NCBI GenBank assembly: GCA_036583965.1
Contig: JAZBQD010000014.1
Location: 43,064,990 to 43,128,989, forward strand
DNA from: Prunella strophiata
Taxonomy: Eukaryota > Chordata > Aves > Passeriformes > Prunellidae
Reading direction: 5' to 3'
Length of the DNA stretch: 64,000 bases
Each line of letters begins with the position of its first letter. The stretch's first letter is position 1. The translations under genes were made by a program, and so were the position numbers. Below are positions 1 through 13,215 of the stretch, one piece after another. Under the pieces are notes generated by a model. It was given only the letters and a program-made list of their open reading frames with translations, had not been told where the DNA came from and did no database searches.

Positions 1-1674
1 TCACATTATTTTATTTTCTATATATTTTCACTGCAATAATTTAGCGTGTCTGGTATTTTCATCAATATGATAGTATTTCCAGCATCAATGTTGCTCACAT
101 TGTGTGAACATGCCCTAGCAACACATATGCATTTTGAGATTAAATAAAGAGGTAAATTAATCTAGTTTCTGCAGAGTGGTAATGAACCCTTCATTATCCT
201 AGGATGTTTGCTGAGTAACATCTCAGCAAAAGAGGACAAGAATAATATTCTCTCTTAATGGACACAAGGAAAGCACTTTCAAATCATTGAATAGCTTGCT
301 ATCCTACTCTACAAATAAATGTTGTTTGTCATGATCACAGAGGCAACAGTCAAAGCAAATATATCCAAAGACTTTAAAAACTCTTGCCAAGAGACTGCAA
401 GCCATTAAAATGCTTTAATGGCAATAAGTAAACATTCTTATCACAAAAATTAATAAAAAAAAAAGTACACAAGAGTATTCTACAGGTACCAGGTATCTAC
501 CAGACAATACCATCAAGTGATGGGTTTACTAACATGTAATTGTTAGTAACATGGCTTTGTTACTTCACCCTACACTGTACAGTGTATTAGAACATCATGC
601 TTGTATTTTATAAAGAAACAGCATTTACCAGAACAGCATTTACAAAGTCAAAATAAGTGCAAAGTGAGAATATATTTGGGGCAGTTGAGTACTTCTGTCC
701 TAAAATAGAGCAATTAGATTGTGTCCATTGTCTGTACAGCAGGGAATGAAAAAAAAAGATGTTTCTCAGCAAGACTACCAAGAGGGGCTCAGATTAAAAA
801 AATTACTTTAGCAGACACATGTCACTGTGCTCAAAATTATGATTCAACAATTCCATCTAATCATGAAAATATCAAAAACTTCTTAAGAGCCTTCCTGTTC
901 AGCCAAAGAAATCCATAGACTACATAAGATTTCAGCAAAGAGAGGTTATGTATCTACAGTTGGTGTTCTCTGAATGTGGAATCCAGGCCCATACTCAGGA
1001 TATAGGTCTTACCACAAGCAGTGACATTTCTGTCTTGGAGATAACAGCAACAGCCATGTTCAGGCTCTGCTGAACATTCTGCCATTCTGTCATTCTGCAA
1101 GAACATACAGAACAAAATACCCACAGCTTATTTTTTTTTCACCTGCAAAATAATGCCCAGGCAATAAGACAAAGAGGTGTTGAGGAAAAAGGACAGAGAA
1201 AAGTAATGATGAGGTAAGATGAACATGAGGAAATAAGCTCACTGTCTTTCACTGATAAGGCAGATGAAGATGGCTCCATACTCTTTCACACATTCACAGC
1301 TCCTGAGCTGTGACTTTGTCTTTCCTGCAAGCAGCATTTTCAGGGCCAGCCAACACTTAGAATAAGTCTTTAATGGCAGAGGCAATATATGCAGCTGCAG
1401 AAGGAGTGCTAAGTGGCTGGCTCCGTAAACAACAGGAATGGAGATATTTCAGAACAGAATTAGTGAATGAGGTCAACAAAACACAGGGACAAAGGAGATG
1501 CATTTGAAATAGGCAAAGCTGAATTTTCTAGTAGGCTTTTGAAAAATTCCTCGTCACAGGCTTCTATGGAAACTCAACACTCAGAGCTTTAGGGAAGGTC
1601 TTTATGTTGATAAATAACTGATTAAAAGACAGGGAACAGAAGGTAAGTAGGTTAGCCAGACAGCTCTAGCAATG
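1..1674. other. Non-coding sequence, TMEM117 intron
   Basis: AT-rich, stop-dense sequence downstream of the 6705-6804 exon in TMEM117 orientation. No exon, RNA gene or recognisable repeat seen. I looked for the next TMEM117 exon here on the minus strand and did not find it. Confidence 0.5.
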
Positions 1675-2105
1675 GAGGGAGGTCATTACCAGAGTTCCAC
1701 AGGGATTTTTGAAGAGGATGCAGTTGTTCATCATATTCCTAAGCAACCTAGGAAAATGGATGAGCAGTGAGGTGAGAAAGCTTTATAATGATATTAACTT
1801 TTGCACAGTGAAAAGGATGATGGCTTGCTGGATGTGAAGAATTAGGAGAGGTGCTTATGGAAGAAAGTCTCTAGGCAATAAAATAGCAGATGAAATTCTT
1901 TGTAGTTGAATGCAAAGTGTTGCAAAAAGAGAAACACAATTCTAAGATCAAGAGTCATTACATACACAAAATTACACGCATTTCAGGAGAGCATTAGAGG
2001 ACCCTACCACATACTGTTCTTACTCCCCTGGCTGGCTTCTGCTTATAGTCACAGTTTAAGGTAGGATACTAGTCTGGATGGATTTTTGGTCTGACCAGGT
2101 GGAGG
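1675..2105 (+). mobile_element. Old CR1-type LINE fragment, 3' part
   Basis: The strand reads like the C-terminal reverse-transcriptase region of a CR1-type LINE followed by its 3' UTR. Around 1880-1925 the phrase meaning 'ATGGCAGATGAAATTC...AATGCAAAGT' of CR1-like elements is recognisable with several changes. Near 2068-2098 the 'GGATACTAG..TGGATGGA..TTTGGTCTGACC' 3' block is clear. There is no open frame left and many substitutions, so this is an ancient, dead copy. The family match is from memory of CR1 consensus sequences. The exact subfamily is not determined. Confidence 0.75.
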
Positions 2106-5100
2106 ACCCAGGCTTTTTTACAGTTGCGACCTGAGATCCGATATGGTGCATGTGACAGAAAAACATTTTGGTTTAGGCATCTACAGATTTCCTGTGTCCT
2201 TGCATGGCAGTAACCATGAACATAAACCTGTCAACTATTGATGTTAATAGCATTAAGAATTCTGAGGAAGGTTTCAGCCCTTCAGAGTATTCTTTACAAA
2301 TCAGCCACAGGCCCCTCTACTGGTTGCACTGGGACTGCCCAGGTAAAACATGTTAATCACATAAAATGCAAAAATACAGAAAGCTTCTTCACCAGAGGAT
2401 GAAGACAAAAATGTTTAACTGAGGAATGTGAATGAAAAAAAAAAAAAAATAAAAACATGGACAAAATCTATTTCTTTCACGACTAGCAAAGCCAGAACAC
2501 AAAAGGGTGTGATGTTTTGCCCTGGAATTATAAGGCTGACAAACTGAAGCTTTTATAGCTAATGCTGGAAATCTCAGAGAACAGAAAATCCTTCTTGCAT
2601 AAGATCAGATAATCTTTATAAGGGGAGGAGCAATCCACCAAAAGTTATATTTCAGAATGTCACCCAATGAAGTGACTCTTTTCCCTACAAGACTTCACAG
2701 AAGCCCAGGCAACTGTATACAGGAGTCATTATCCAGTTCCACTAATGAGGAAAGGGAGGTGTAGATTCACTACTCAGTACTAACCTTTTGAAATCCTAAT
2801 ACAGTGTCCTGACAAGAAGTCTTAGGCAGAAGGTCTCTACCTCCATATCCATCCATCCAAGTGGATATGATGTGTCTTGGTCAGCACTGGATTAGCAGAA
2901 CAATAGTGATCTCTCACTCTGCCATCCAGACTATGCTGCAAGTGCTGCTTCCTAACTTCCTACTAGTTCATCTGCTAAGATGAGGAAAGAGAAATAGTCT
3001 CAGAAGTCTTCATCGTCCCACACAAGGGAGAAGTCAAACTGAAATCAAGCAAAGGTGTCAAAAAGAACAGTCAGGAATTGCTACAATGATTCAGTTCACA
3101 TTCCTTGTGTCAAGTACTCTGCTAAAGCACGGTGATGAGAAAATTCCTGGCTTCTCTTTTTAAAAAGAATATGCTGGTACATCCACGGTAAACACTAGTT
3201 TGATGAATAATATACTAAACCATCCCTAGAGTTTATCATTGTTTCTGATAACAGGAACAGGCACAGTCTCTGCTGCTCAGTGATTTCTCAAATGTTCCCA
3301 GTTCTTTCTAGCATGGGAAAAGAGAATCTCAACTAAATTGCCATTCAGAAGGAAGGTAAATAGGAATAGGATTCCTTGTCAGGAGGATCAGCCTGGTATG
3401 GTCACAGAGATCAGTACCAGACAGTGGCTGAAGACAACTGCTTCAGCTTCTGATAATCCTAGCAAGCAATGTCTAAGAAAGATACAACAAACTTCTAAAT
3501 TTCTACTGTTTAGACTCTTACACATGTATGTAGGGTTTGTAGGCAGCAATGTGTCTTTAATGCAAATGGTAATGGCAGCTGGTAAGCAAAGCTCACCATG
3601 TGTACAAGTGTAGTTCACAGCTAAGGGACAATCTTTGTAGAGTCCAAAAAGCCATCACCAGAATGGAACAGTTTTGACAGTCTGAAAGCCAACATCACTC
3701 TGCTCTCTGTGTCACTCTTCAGAGCCACCCACTCACGCCCGTAGCTATCCTCTGAGCATACCTTACCCCACATGCTCAGGACTGTGTCCCTCACAAAAAC
3801 ACAGCTGCAGCAGGTTGCTCATCTTCACAGAGAGCCCACTCTAATCATCAGAGATTCTGCCCTCGAATCAGCTCCTTCTTCAGCCTGCTTGCCCTCTGCC
3901 AGAAGGCAGCCATAACTGCTAGTTCATAGGTTTGTCTGGGTGGAATCCAGCCTTTCTTCCAAGCTGTCCTACTGTGCAGAAATCTGTGGTTTCTGCCTCA
4001 AAAGCATTCTCCATGAGGACAATACACTTTTTATGTGAAGAGGAGAGCATGTCAAAGCAGGTACAAGATTGCAAGATGTGGCAATGGCTTCAAAGAGGGA
4101 AAAGTGCAGAGAGACAGTGTATTGAACCCATTCCCTTCTTCACAGACTTCAGAATATCTAACACTTACTACAGATTTCAGCAAAGATGTTTAGTAGTAGC
4201 AGACGCTCCTGTCCAGAGGTACAAAGGAGAAGGTTCTGTGCACCTATAACATGTCCCCATTCTCACTACACACAATGGAAATAATATTGTTGATTTTATT
4301 AGAAAGTGTGTCAGATCCTGTCACCAAACTAGTCAGTCAGCTAGGAAGTGTTGAGGAGAAAGTCTTACTTCTGCTTTTTCCATCCAAAACAGACAATGAT
4401 CCAAAAAATATTTTCCCCTTTTCAATCACTTCCCTGATTTAATAAGCCACTCTTCACTGTCCTGAGGTAATAGTATTGTTTATTGATCACCCATTTTTAA
4501 ACTGGAATCCCATCTGTTTTATTTCTGCTTATTCCCAAAGTTTCCAGTGAAATAAGGAATAAGATTCTAATGGTTCAAACACAGTGAAGTAAAGGCTACA
4601 TCTTTGTAGCTTTGTATTTATCTTCTGCTTTGGAGTCTATGAATGGATGGTTTCTTTAAAAAAACTTCTTAAACATTAGAAAATATAAACATTGCTATGA
4701 ATGGGAAGATGTGCAAAGGTTCCTTTACAGGTTTTTATTTTCTTTTCTGTTTCGAAACAGTTATGAAAACTTCATAAAATACAATACCACAGAAAGACTC
4801 ATTACTTTGACATCAATTCCATGTTGGGCTTTATATGTAGAAGGTCAAGTAAATTCAAATATAAGTAACACAGCAATTTCTGTTCATGCAGAATAAGATG
4901 GATTGCTTAAATCAGATGCTGTGGGAGATGATTTGCACCAATGTACATGTCCATGCACTAACATACATGTCCAATCTCATCTTTTACTAATTCAGGTAGA
5001 GACCTTAAAGTGCAGTGTTCCCAGGCCTAGCTGCCCTTGAACACTGTCATTTCCATTGCCTAGTTGATATACTTTGCCATGAGATTTGCATTGCAGAAGT

Positions 5101-6704
5101 AATATCACTACTCTCTTTCTCTCTGAACACCTAAACATGAATCACTACACCTCTTAATTCTCCCCATGCAATCAAAGCATGCCCTAAAACACACTGACCC
5201 TCCAATCCCATGTTCTCTACTCTTCCTGAAAGCCAATAGAACCACACTAATTTAAACAGTCTCCTCTAATCAAACCACCTCTGTAGTTTCTCTAGTGTCT
5301 CTCCCATTCTTCAGTGATAACTCCATCTGCCACAGGAATCTGCTGTGGTACAATCCAATTGTGACTCCACTGTTGAAGAGACCTGAGAGGCCTTTGAGTA
5401 CCCAGAAAATGATCAGGATTCTCATGCCTTTTGAATCAATCATTTCCATGCTTTATATACTGCTGCACAAAACAGGGGGCTTTTTTTATGGAAACAAGAA
5501 AAGAGGGACTGAAAAAACCTCACATTACCTAATGTAGAACAACTTGTCTTTTAATCTATCACTGGAGCCCTAAGTCACATATGTAGGATGTACATGAACT
5601 CTCTCAGTTCAGCTTAGTTTATGCTTCATCTCTTCTTTGATAGTGGAATAAAGGTGTGGAAGCCCATGAGAAAAAAGCAAGCTAAAGGCATTCAGAAGTA
5701 CCCATTAATTTTATCACCAATTCAGAAGAAGTTCACATTAATTGTCAACATTAGTCGAGGCACCAATTCTGTGACTTCCTTACTGTAAAGCATATACAAA
5801 TTATTTTTCTCTGTACTTGCTTTTCATGGTCACCATTTCACAGAGAACAGTTTGTCTTGGACAAACCACAGACACATACTGAACATCCTGAAAAAATCCT
5901 TGATTTTTTTTTTCCCTTCTGTCTGTTGTACAGTATATCCCAAATTTGATTTTATTATAAATTGTTAAGACATTGTTAAAATACAATTGCTAAAACTCTT
6001 ACCTATACTAATCTTAAAACCCTAATCTTAAAAAAATAATTAAATTCACTTTTTTATCACTTGGTGTTAAAGAAATGCTTTTTTTGAACAATTAAAATGT
6101 GCAGATGCTTTATTTTGTTCACAAAAATTAGCTGTCATTTTCTGGTTCTCTTTCACTAAGCTGATATTTGGCTTGCACATAGAAGAAAGCCCTTGTAACA
6201 AGTATAATCCAAGTGAAAATTTTATTTTTCTAAGTCCTAAATTAGATACAAAATTAATCAGATAGTTTCACATCAGACTGCCTTCAAATACTGGCATGCA
6301 ACTGGCTTGCTTTCCTCCTCTCATTCCATTGCTCTCTATCACATCCTTCAGTTTATTTTTTCTTCTAATTCTTCTCATTAAACTTATTTATCTTTAGCTG
6401 TTACTCACTGTTTCACAGGATAGCAAGTTGTGATTCTACTTCATAGCAAAGAAGGGCCACCATGCAGAAGCCAATGGCAAAACTCCTACTCACAAAAAAA
6501 AAACTTAAAAAAATCTCCCTGACACATTTGAACTGAAACTCCTCTGGACTGTCAACTGAATACCTGCCATTGCGCATTTGTTAACGTTTTACTTTTCTGG
6601 GTTGAAACACTTGAGTTAGAAAAACTGAATTTTCCCTCTTCTCTCTTTCTCTTGAAAGCAACAAACATATTTCTTTCCTTTTAAAATGTAATTGTGTTTC
6701 TTAC
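2106..6704. other. Non-coding sequence, TMEM117 intron
   Basis: Intronic sequence with short A and T tracts (for example A14 near 2436) and no supported gene. ORFs of 60-105 codons here (for example 3338-3613, 3932-4249) have no signal sequence, domain or splice context I recognise. The stretch just left of 6705 is the donor side of the TMEM117 exon. Confidence 0.5.
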
Positions 6705-6804
6705 CATCCACGCTGTGACAAAATCTCCCATCCAAGTCCCAACTGCAGCTACCTTCATAAAATTTTCATTCCTGATGCCCATGAAGTCTGTTATAATGTA
6801 TGCA
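6705..6804 (-). CDS. TMEM117: TMEM117 internal exon (downstream of the two in the window)
   Basis: A 100-base exon on the minus strand. It completes a split serine codon and then encodes 33 residues, starting AYIITDFMGIRNENF and ending VGTWMGDFVTAWM. This is the conserved block after the loop that follows the third membrane segment of TMEM117, a multi-pass membrane protein of the plasma membrane and ER linked in the literature to ER-stress responses. The acceptor reads TTTTCACAG|TGC and the donor ATG|GTAAGA, both good vertebrate sites. The exon ends in phase 0. It enters with one base, exactly what the phase-2 donor of the exon at 54522-54654 requires, so the two join without a frameshift. 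Human TMEM117 as I recall it has Gly where the junction here gives Ser, and DYMGIRNESF where this has DFMGIRNENF. Identification is very secure. Function is from the family. Confidence 0.95.
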
Positions 6805-8319
6805 CTGTGAAAACAAAAATACAAACATAAGATATACACATTTGCTCAACATAGTTACAAAGAACTTGCATTAGTGACAAAATGTATGATTATGTGTGAA
6901 AGGTTTCCCATTGCTTTCACAATAACTCTTCTGCTAGATCTGAGTCTTGACATAGAACTGAACCCATACAGGTCAATTTCAATTAGAATTGGAACGTGAA
7001 TCTGATTTTGAAGTCCATGTCTCTTTTGAAGGTGCTAAAATAACAGTTGGCAAAGACTTTAGGATTATGTAAAGCTTCTGGAAGTAGAAAGTGTTTTATG
7101 CTTTTTTATCTTTTTCCTTTATACAAATAGAATTACAACATTTTTTAAATCCACGACTTTGCAAAATCTTCATAAAGGAAAATAAAAATCTTTAAGGTAT
7201 CTAAAAAGATAATTGAGCTGCTTGACTTTTCACTCTATCGGTTATACAATCACTTTTTTAACACATCAGTGTAAGGAAGTTTTGTAAAATTTCAGTGAGA
7301 TATCACTGTTTCTATACTTATACAATTTATTTTCACAGATATATTTTACTTAAATCCAAAAGAAGCATTTCCATTCTGCTTAAATAATGCAACAGATAGG
7401 ATTTACAACCTCACTTGGTAATTTGATTTCAAGTTCACCAAGATGCTGTAAGGACAATTAAGAAGGTAAAGTTAATTGTTATGGATTAAAACCTTTCTGA
7501 AAAAAACACACATTTTAATATACTGATATCCTTTTCTAAAATACTTTTGTAGTGGTCAAGAAGAGGTAACTCTACTCAAGAGCTAATAATGACGATAATG
7601 AATATGAATGGCAATTGCATTTTAACTTTATAAGTGATATCTTTGTTTTCAAGACACTTGCAAACATTTTATGTACTGTTATGCCTATTTAGGAGTGTGC
7701 ATGAATGAAAGTTACATGTAGAAGTGTCCTTGAACACTTTGCTATCCATTACTCAAATCTTACCATTGTGACATACCAAATATTGCAATGTCTGGGAGCT
7801 ATACAGACCATATCTCTGCTATTGGATCAGTGCAAACTGATTCCACTCTCTGGGCCCGTTCTGTTAAAATCTAAATATCTGATCAAGATAGAAGGTCTTG
7901 CTAGCACAAATCCATGCATAGCATGGTATAATTTCTCAGAGAGAATTTCATACACTGTAGAGCAGAAATATTATTGTCAGAGAATAGTTTCATGACACAT
8001 GAAAAATTTCCTGGTGTAACAGCCCTTTTCATTATACATAATATGACCTAAAGTCAGCCTAAAGTCTCCCTGCTTCAATGTTCTGTCTCCAAGAGAGGGC
8101 AACAGCAGAAACAAAGGAAGACTGAACACAGGCAAGCACACCTCTCCCAGATATATTCTCCTAGATGCTTTAGAACTGGAAAACATTTGGAATTCCTTTC
8201 TTCCTGCATCTTGGGCATGCCATTCTTGTAGCATCTGTGAAGGCACAAAATAATCAAGTCTGCATCCCTTAAGAAGGTGTCTTATTCACAAAGAAGGCAT
8301 GAAAATAAGTGTCATTTGT
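6805..8319. other. TMEM117: Non-coding sequence, start of 47.7-kb TMEM117 intron (3' end in gene orientation)
   Basis: Polypyrimidine tract and acceptor for the exon at 6705-6804 lie at 6805 to about 6835 on the minus strand. The rest shows no gene or identifiable repeat. Confidence 0.55.
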
Positions 8320-8840
8320 AAGGAATGGCCCTCAAACACAAAGCAGATCTTAGTCTTCTCCATCAGTGGGAGACACATAGAAAACCCCAGGGTTCTCGCC
8401 TTTTCTTATGTGTACTACACATTCTCATATGCATTACACATGATTACAGGTGTATGTCATTATCAACACAGATAAGGTTACTAGTTATATCAGCAAGCTC
8501 TGAAATGTTATCTTGCTATAAAAAGTCCCATACCTTTTCACAAGTTCTGTTCCTCCCAGTGCTGACTCCATCCTCCTTCTTCACCACAGCACCACTAACT
8601 GAATTCTGTCTCTCCTCTCGTCTTGGTCCCTCCTTTTATACTACTCAATGTCATAAGGTGTACCTGTGCCCTATTAAGGGCACACCTGTTCTAAATCTTA
8701 GTAATTAGACCAGCTGCAGCTCTTTAAGGGGTGAAATTACCTTCAGCACTATCTCCCAGATGTGTACAATAAGCAAACACTTACACAACAGCCCCAGAAA
8801 ATGGGCCCCTTGGGCCATTCCTATAGCCCTGGCACATAGA
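8320..8840 (-). mobile_element. Probable solo LTR (bird endogenous retrovirus type)
   Basis: Read on the minus strand, this block has an LTR-like layout. A U3-like part includes AATTAC and TTAATAGGGCACAGGTACAC, of the kind seen in bird LTRs. Next comes a TATA box (TATAAAAGGAGGGACC, plus-strand 8624-8639), then a GA-rich R-like stretch of about 100 bases. No internal retroviral genes are seen on either side, so it would be a solo LTR. The end points are approximate because I could not place a clean TG...CA boundary or a target-site duplication. Family assignment is by memory and tentative. Confidence 0.45.
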
Positions 8841-11800
8841 ACAGACCTGCCACAGCCACCCTGACAGGCTGCTGGGCACAAGGAGGGTTAACCAAAAATC
8901 TGAGAGGTCACTGATCCCTGAACACAGGTATTACCTAGCAGAAGAGAAATCAACCCAGACATAAGTGATTCTTTTAACAGAAATTGAAATTCTCAGTGTA
9001 ATCACTTGTTTTCATGAATGTTAGAAGTAGCAGAAGGCTTGTAATAAGGCTGAATGAGCTGGATACAATACTTAAATATACAGAAAGGCCTTGAAAGCAT
9101 CACATCTTCCCAACAGTTCTTTATGTCATTTAAAACATGAAAACATCGAAAAGCCTAGTATAAATTGTTCATTCCAGTATACAAGTAATTAATGCCTGAA
9201 TTAAATATGCAAATTGAGAAACCTTTTAGTTAGTGTCAAAATAGCATATTATTATAAAGAAACCGTTAGGAATATAAACTGTGCATGTTTTAAGTGCATT
9301 TACTGATTAAAATACAGCTACAACTTTTTATGAACAGGAAGAATATTTTTAACATTGTCATCTTATTAGAAATAGTAATGAAATACATCACCATTTCATT
9401 AACTGTTAGCATTGCACCCTCTGTCTTTTATACTCTCTGCAGTATTATTTTTCTTTCAAAGCACAAAGATAAATTGTCTATTTTAAAATAGGGATCTGGG
9501 GCTGATAAAAATGAATTAAAAAAAAAAATCTAACCTTTCAGTCTTCATTTTCAGGTTTTAGTTTAAATAGGAATAAGAACACTTGACATTTTCAAAAGAC
9601 ATATTTTCCTGATGATACTAACAGGATACATATTATAACAGCACCAAAAGTAAAATTAATTCTGTTGTGGAAAATCCTCACATTTTTCTAGCTTTAGCTA
9701 GTAATTAGAGTAGTTTTCTTTAATTATTTAGTCTTCTTCCTGGCTAGGACCCATGTTGGCACCTTGCAGGAGGACTGAGGTCTGCTGGGTTCCAGTTAAC
9801 TGTCATGGTCAGCCCAGATTTTCTGTCTATAGATTTTTCTATAGCTTGTCAAAAGGCTTCTGTTTGCTTCACCACACGTGCACTGTGCAGCAAGGCACCA
9901 GCACATTGCATGAGCAGCACCAGCTAAGGAAACACAGAGTGAAAAAACACCGCGGTTACTGCCCAGAGTAAAAAAGCTCTTCTGAGACAGACAGGGTAAG
10001 TGTAACTAATTAAATCTGAGGAGCCAATACTTGTGAATATTATCGATAAAGGACAAATTTATGACTGGGATTTGGGAGCCTTTCACAGTAACACTGGAAG
10101 CTGCAGTTCCAGGGAAACTGCTCTTAGCAGGCCAAAGTCTAAGGAAGGTAGAGCAACATTTTAACAGAACAGGACAAAAGAGAGGGATCAAAAGACAAAG
10201 GAGACTTGATAGACCCAATTCTAAAACTGATTAAAAAATAAAAATCATAATTAACTGTCTACATCCATGTTGATGCAAAAGGTATGTTAATGAGTCAGTA
10301 AAAAGACATATGAGCCCAGTGTATTTCAACAGTTTCTGGAGTTAGCAGAAACTAAGTGTGCACAGAATGGATAAAGAGGGAAGCCAACCACACTAGCCTG
10401 GAGATTTTCTTCAAAGGAAGATATCAGAGCATTTTTTCAAAGAAGGATGACACTGCTAAAATGACAAAGTGTGAAAGCGAATGGAAGGTTTTAAATTTTA
10501 CATTGGATAAAGATGCACAAGTCACTGTGGTGCTATCAACACTGTTCCAAGCACTGGAAAAAATGTCATGACTGAGACTCAGTGCTGAGATGGTGCTTTC
10601 TTGACCATCACAGGATCTAAGAATGGGATTTAGCTTGCACAGAGACACTTGAATGTAAGGGTAAACCAGGAAGTCAAACTCTCTGTGGAGCTCAGTCAGA
10701 CTGGGTCAAGGATTTAGTTGCTTTATATTACTTCTTGATGGCTAGCATGTCAAAAAAAACAACATGTTCACATATTAAAAGGCATTGTTAAACCTGTGTG
10801 ACTAAGTGATTCCCAGTGAAGTGACATAACTTGATCTCCAGATGATAATCCAAAGAGCTCTGTATCTCTTGTGAGGTCTGTGACATAACTGACAACCCAG
10901 ACACATCCAAACTGAACCCTGGGTGTCCAGGGACAGCAATGAGAGCATGGACACTTTGGGGAGGTTTAAGTCGCCTTTTAAAGCAATTTTAGCAACCTTG
11001 ATGCATCTTAACTAAGCTTCAGCTGGCTCTTTATACACTCTAGAGTACTGAAGGCACTGGGCTGGCACACAGGACACAGTGCATGTTCTGTACAGAGCCA
11101 ACAAGAACTGCATCCACAGAGAGTGATAACTTTATGCTCTTTAAAAAGGAGGGGAGGCCTAGATATCTTTTATGTTGAGTAACAAAAAGTCTATACATGT
11201 TCTGCAGCCCAATATGCACTTTTCTGGGTGGTTTTATTATTTGGCCTTCCCCTTAAACAGCTGATTACCTATATGGAACTCATCTTCCTTGGTGCATCTG
11301 ACAAAGTGAAATGCTTTGACACTGGCAAACAAGTGAAAGCACAGGAGTTTATAGAGGCTGCAAAGAAGGATGTGTTTAGATGTGGCACCACAAGCTTCCA
11401 TTACTGTCAATTTAGAAGAGGCAGAGTGTGTCAGAATAACTGAAAACATATATAAAAGACTGCAGATACAGTTCCTGATCTGTATTTGTCACTCCAAAAT
11501 GACAGAATGGCAAATGAGACACTTGATAGCAATTCACTCAGCTGAAAAGCTATTCTTCTAATGTTAGGAATTGAAGTCAGAGCCACAGGGGAACTGGAAG
11601 GTGCCCAGAGACAGCAAGACCTGCTGTCTTATAAACTGGCACATCATAATGAGGATGGCATAATGCACAGCCACCAGCAAACAGCACAGAGAGCACAACA
11701 GCAATTCATCCACTCCCTAACCATCCCCAGTGCCTGCTGTAGACATACAGATGAAACTTCTTCTATGACACCAGAACAGAGAGAATTAAGAGGCACTGAA

Positions 11801-13119
11801 CCAGGGATTTTGCTTGACAAGACATCAAAGAGGTAACAGCCACAAGAGGATCAGCAGGCTAATCTCCAAGACACAAAAATCTGAGAAGAAAAACCAGCTT
11901 GGCTACAGCGAGGCGGATCCATGGCACAGTGCAGAGCACCTGAGACTGCCAGACTGATTCTGTAACTGAGCATCACTGGCTGGTAACTTATTTATACATG
12001 CTTTTTTCAAATCAGGCAGCAGAACTGTAATTCTGAAAACCTCTGCTCATCAGCCTACAGGCCTGAGGGCTGTGAAAGTTACTCTGGGGACTTTGCTTGT
12101 AAAGCTCCCAAGGCCATTATAAGTTCTGCTGCTAGGACACACAGGAGCTCCTCACTGTCACAGGGACAGGCCATTCAGTTTCTAGCTTTGCAAGCCTGCC
12201 TTCAAGACAAGGCCCATTTAAAATGCAGCAATTTCAATTGTCTGGTAATGTAGAAGAGGTATGCAACTTAAATGGTAGTGTACACATGAGATCCAGTCCC
12301 TGTTCCAAGGGACACTGATTTAATGCTCTTCAGAGTTAGAGAATTGAACCTCACTGTCATTTTCAATATGAAAAGATAATGACACAAGAGGACAAGAAAT
12401 ATGTGTTTCAGGAGACTGTTAGATGAGGTGAAACTGAAGCTGTATATTCCATATTTTCTATAAATATCATCTTTCACATATAAGAAAAATATTCCCTTTC
12501 CTTCACTTTTAGAATGATGGCACTGGTCAGTATAGGTGTTTGGATTAGAGCACAACTACAGTCCAAATTAAGGTGCCTAAGCAAATTGGGACAGGATTTT
12601 TCTACTGCTAATTGTAGGAGTTTCCTGTGTGGGTTTTGGTGGACCTTATTCCAACAAACCAAGCATAAAGCACCTGATGTCCAGTAGAGTCTGGACTTCT
12701 CTTTAGAGATCAGGTGGTATTCATACAGATTAACTTTTGCCTAATGATGAGTCTTCCTAGGTTGTCTCCACAATCAACAGATTTGACAGCAATTCAATGC
12801 AGGATTTAGATTATTTTTTCCTATGGAATAGTGATGTCATATATGAAAATGGCCAACAGCTTACATCTAAAGGAGCTGCAAAATGCAAATCATAGTGACA
12901 GACCTACTGCCTGAGGCTGTGAGAGACTGCATCTCTACTGGGAAAATCTTAGGGATCTGAAAATTCAAAAGCATTAAGGACCTCCACTATGGGAGGAATG
13001 CAGCCCCCCAGGTAAAGGTAAACTTTGGTGAGTGCTGGCACATACTTCCAGCAAGTTTCAACGACAGGATTTGCTACACCTACATTTTTGTGTGTGTCTG
13101 TCAAACCCTAAATGACAAA
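8841..13119. other. Non-coding intronic sequence
   Basis: No exon or clear repeat recognised. Slightly GC-richer islets occur near 9740-9970 and 11560-12180, the latter with several short overlapping ORFs. None has recognisable protein character or a convincing splice pair. Confidence 0.45.
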
Positions 13120-13215
13120 TAAAATTGGAGACAATGAATGAAGAAGTTGGGAATTGAACCCAGATTTCTTCCCTCAGATGAGCACCTTTTCTCCAGCATT
13201 ACATAACTGCTCTGA
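13120..13215 (-). repeat. Possible tRNA-derived SINE remnant (MIR-like)
   Basis: On the minus strand a good RNA polymerase III B-box-like string, GGGTTCAATTCCCAAC (plus 13145-13160), follows a stretch resembling 'GTGCTCATCTGAG' in tRNA-derived SINEs. The rest does not fold as a tRNA, so an ancient MIR-like insertion is the best reading. Weak, based on one short motif and its spacing. Confidence 0.35.

Noticed and set aside
13141..13215. Possible tRNA gene because of the B-box-like motif
   Set aside because: No cloverleaf can be formed around it and the A-box side is poor. Listed instead as a weak tRNA-derived SINE remnant.
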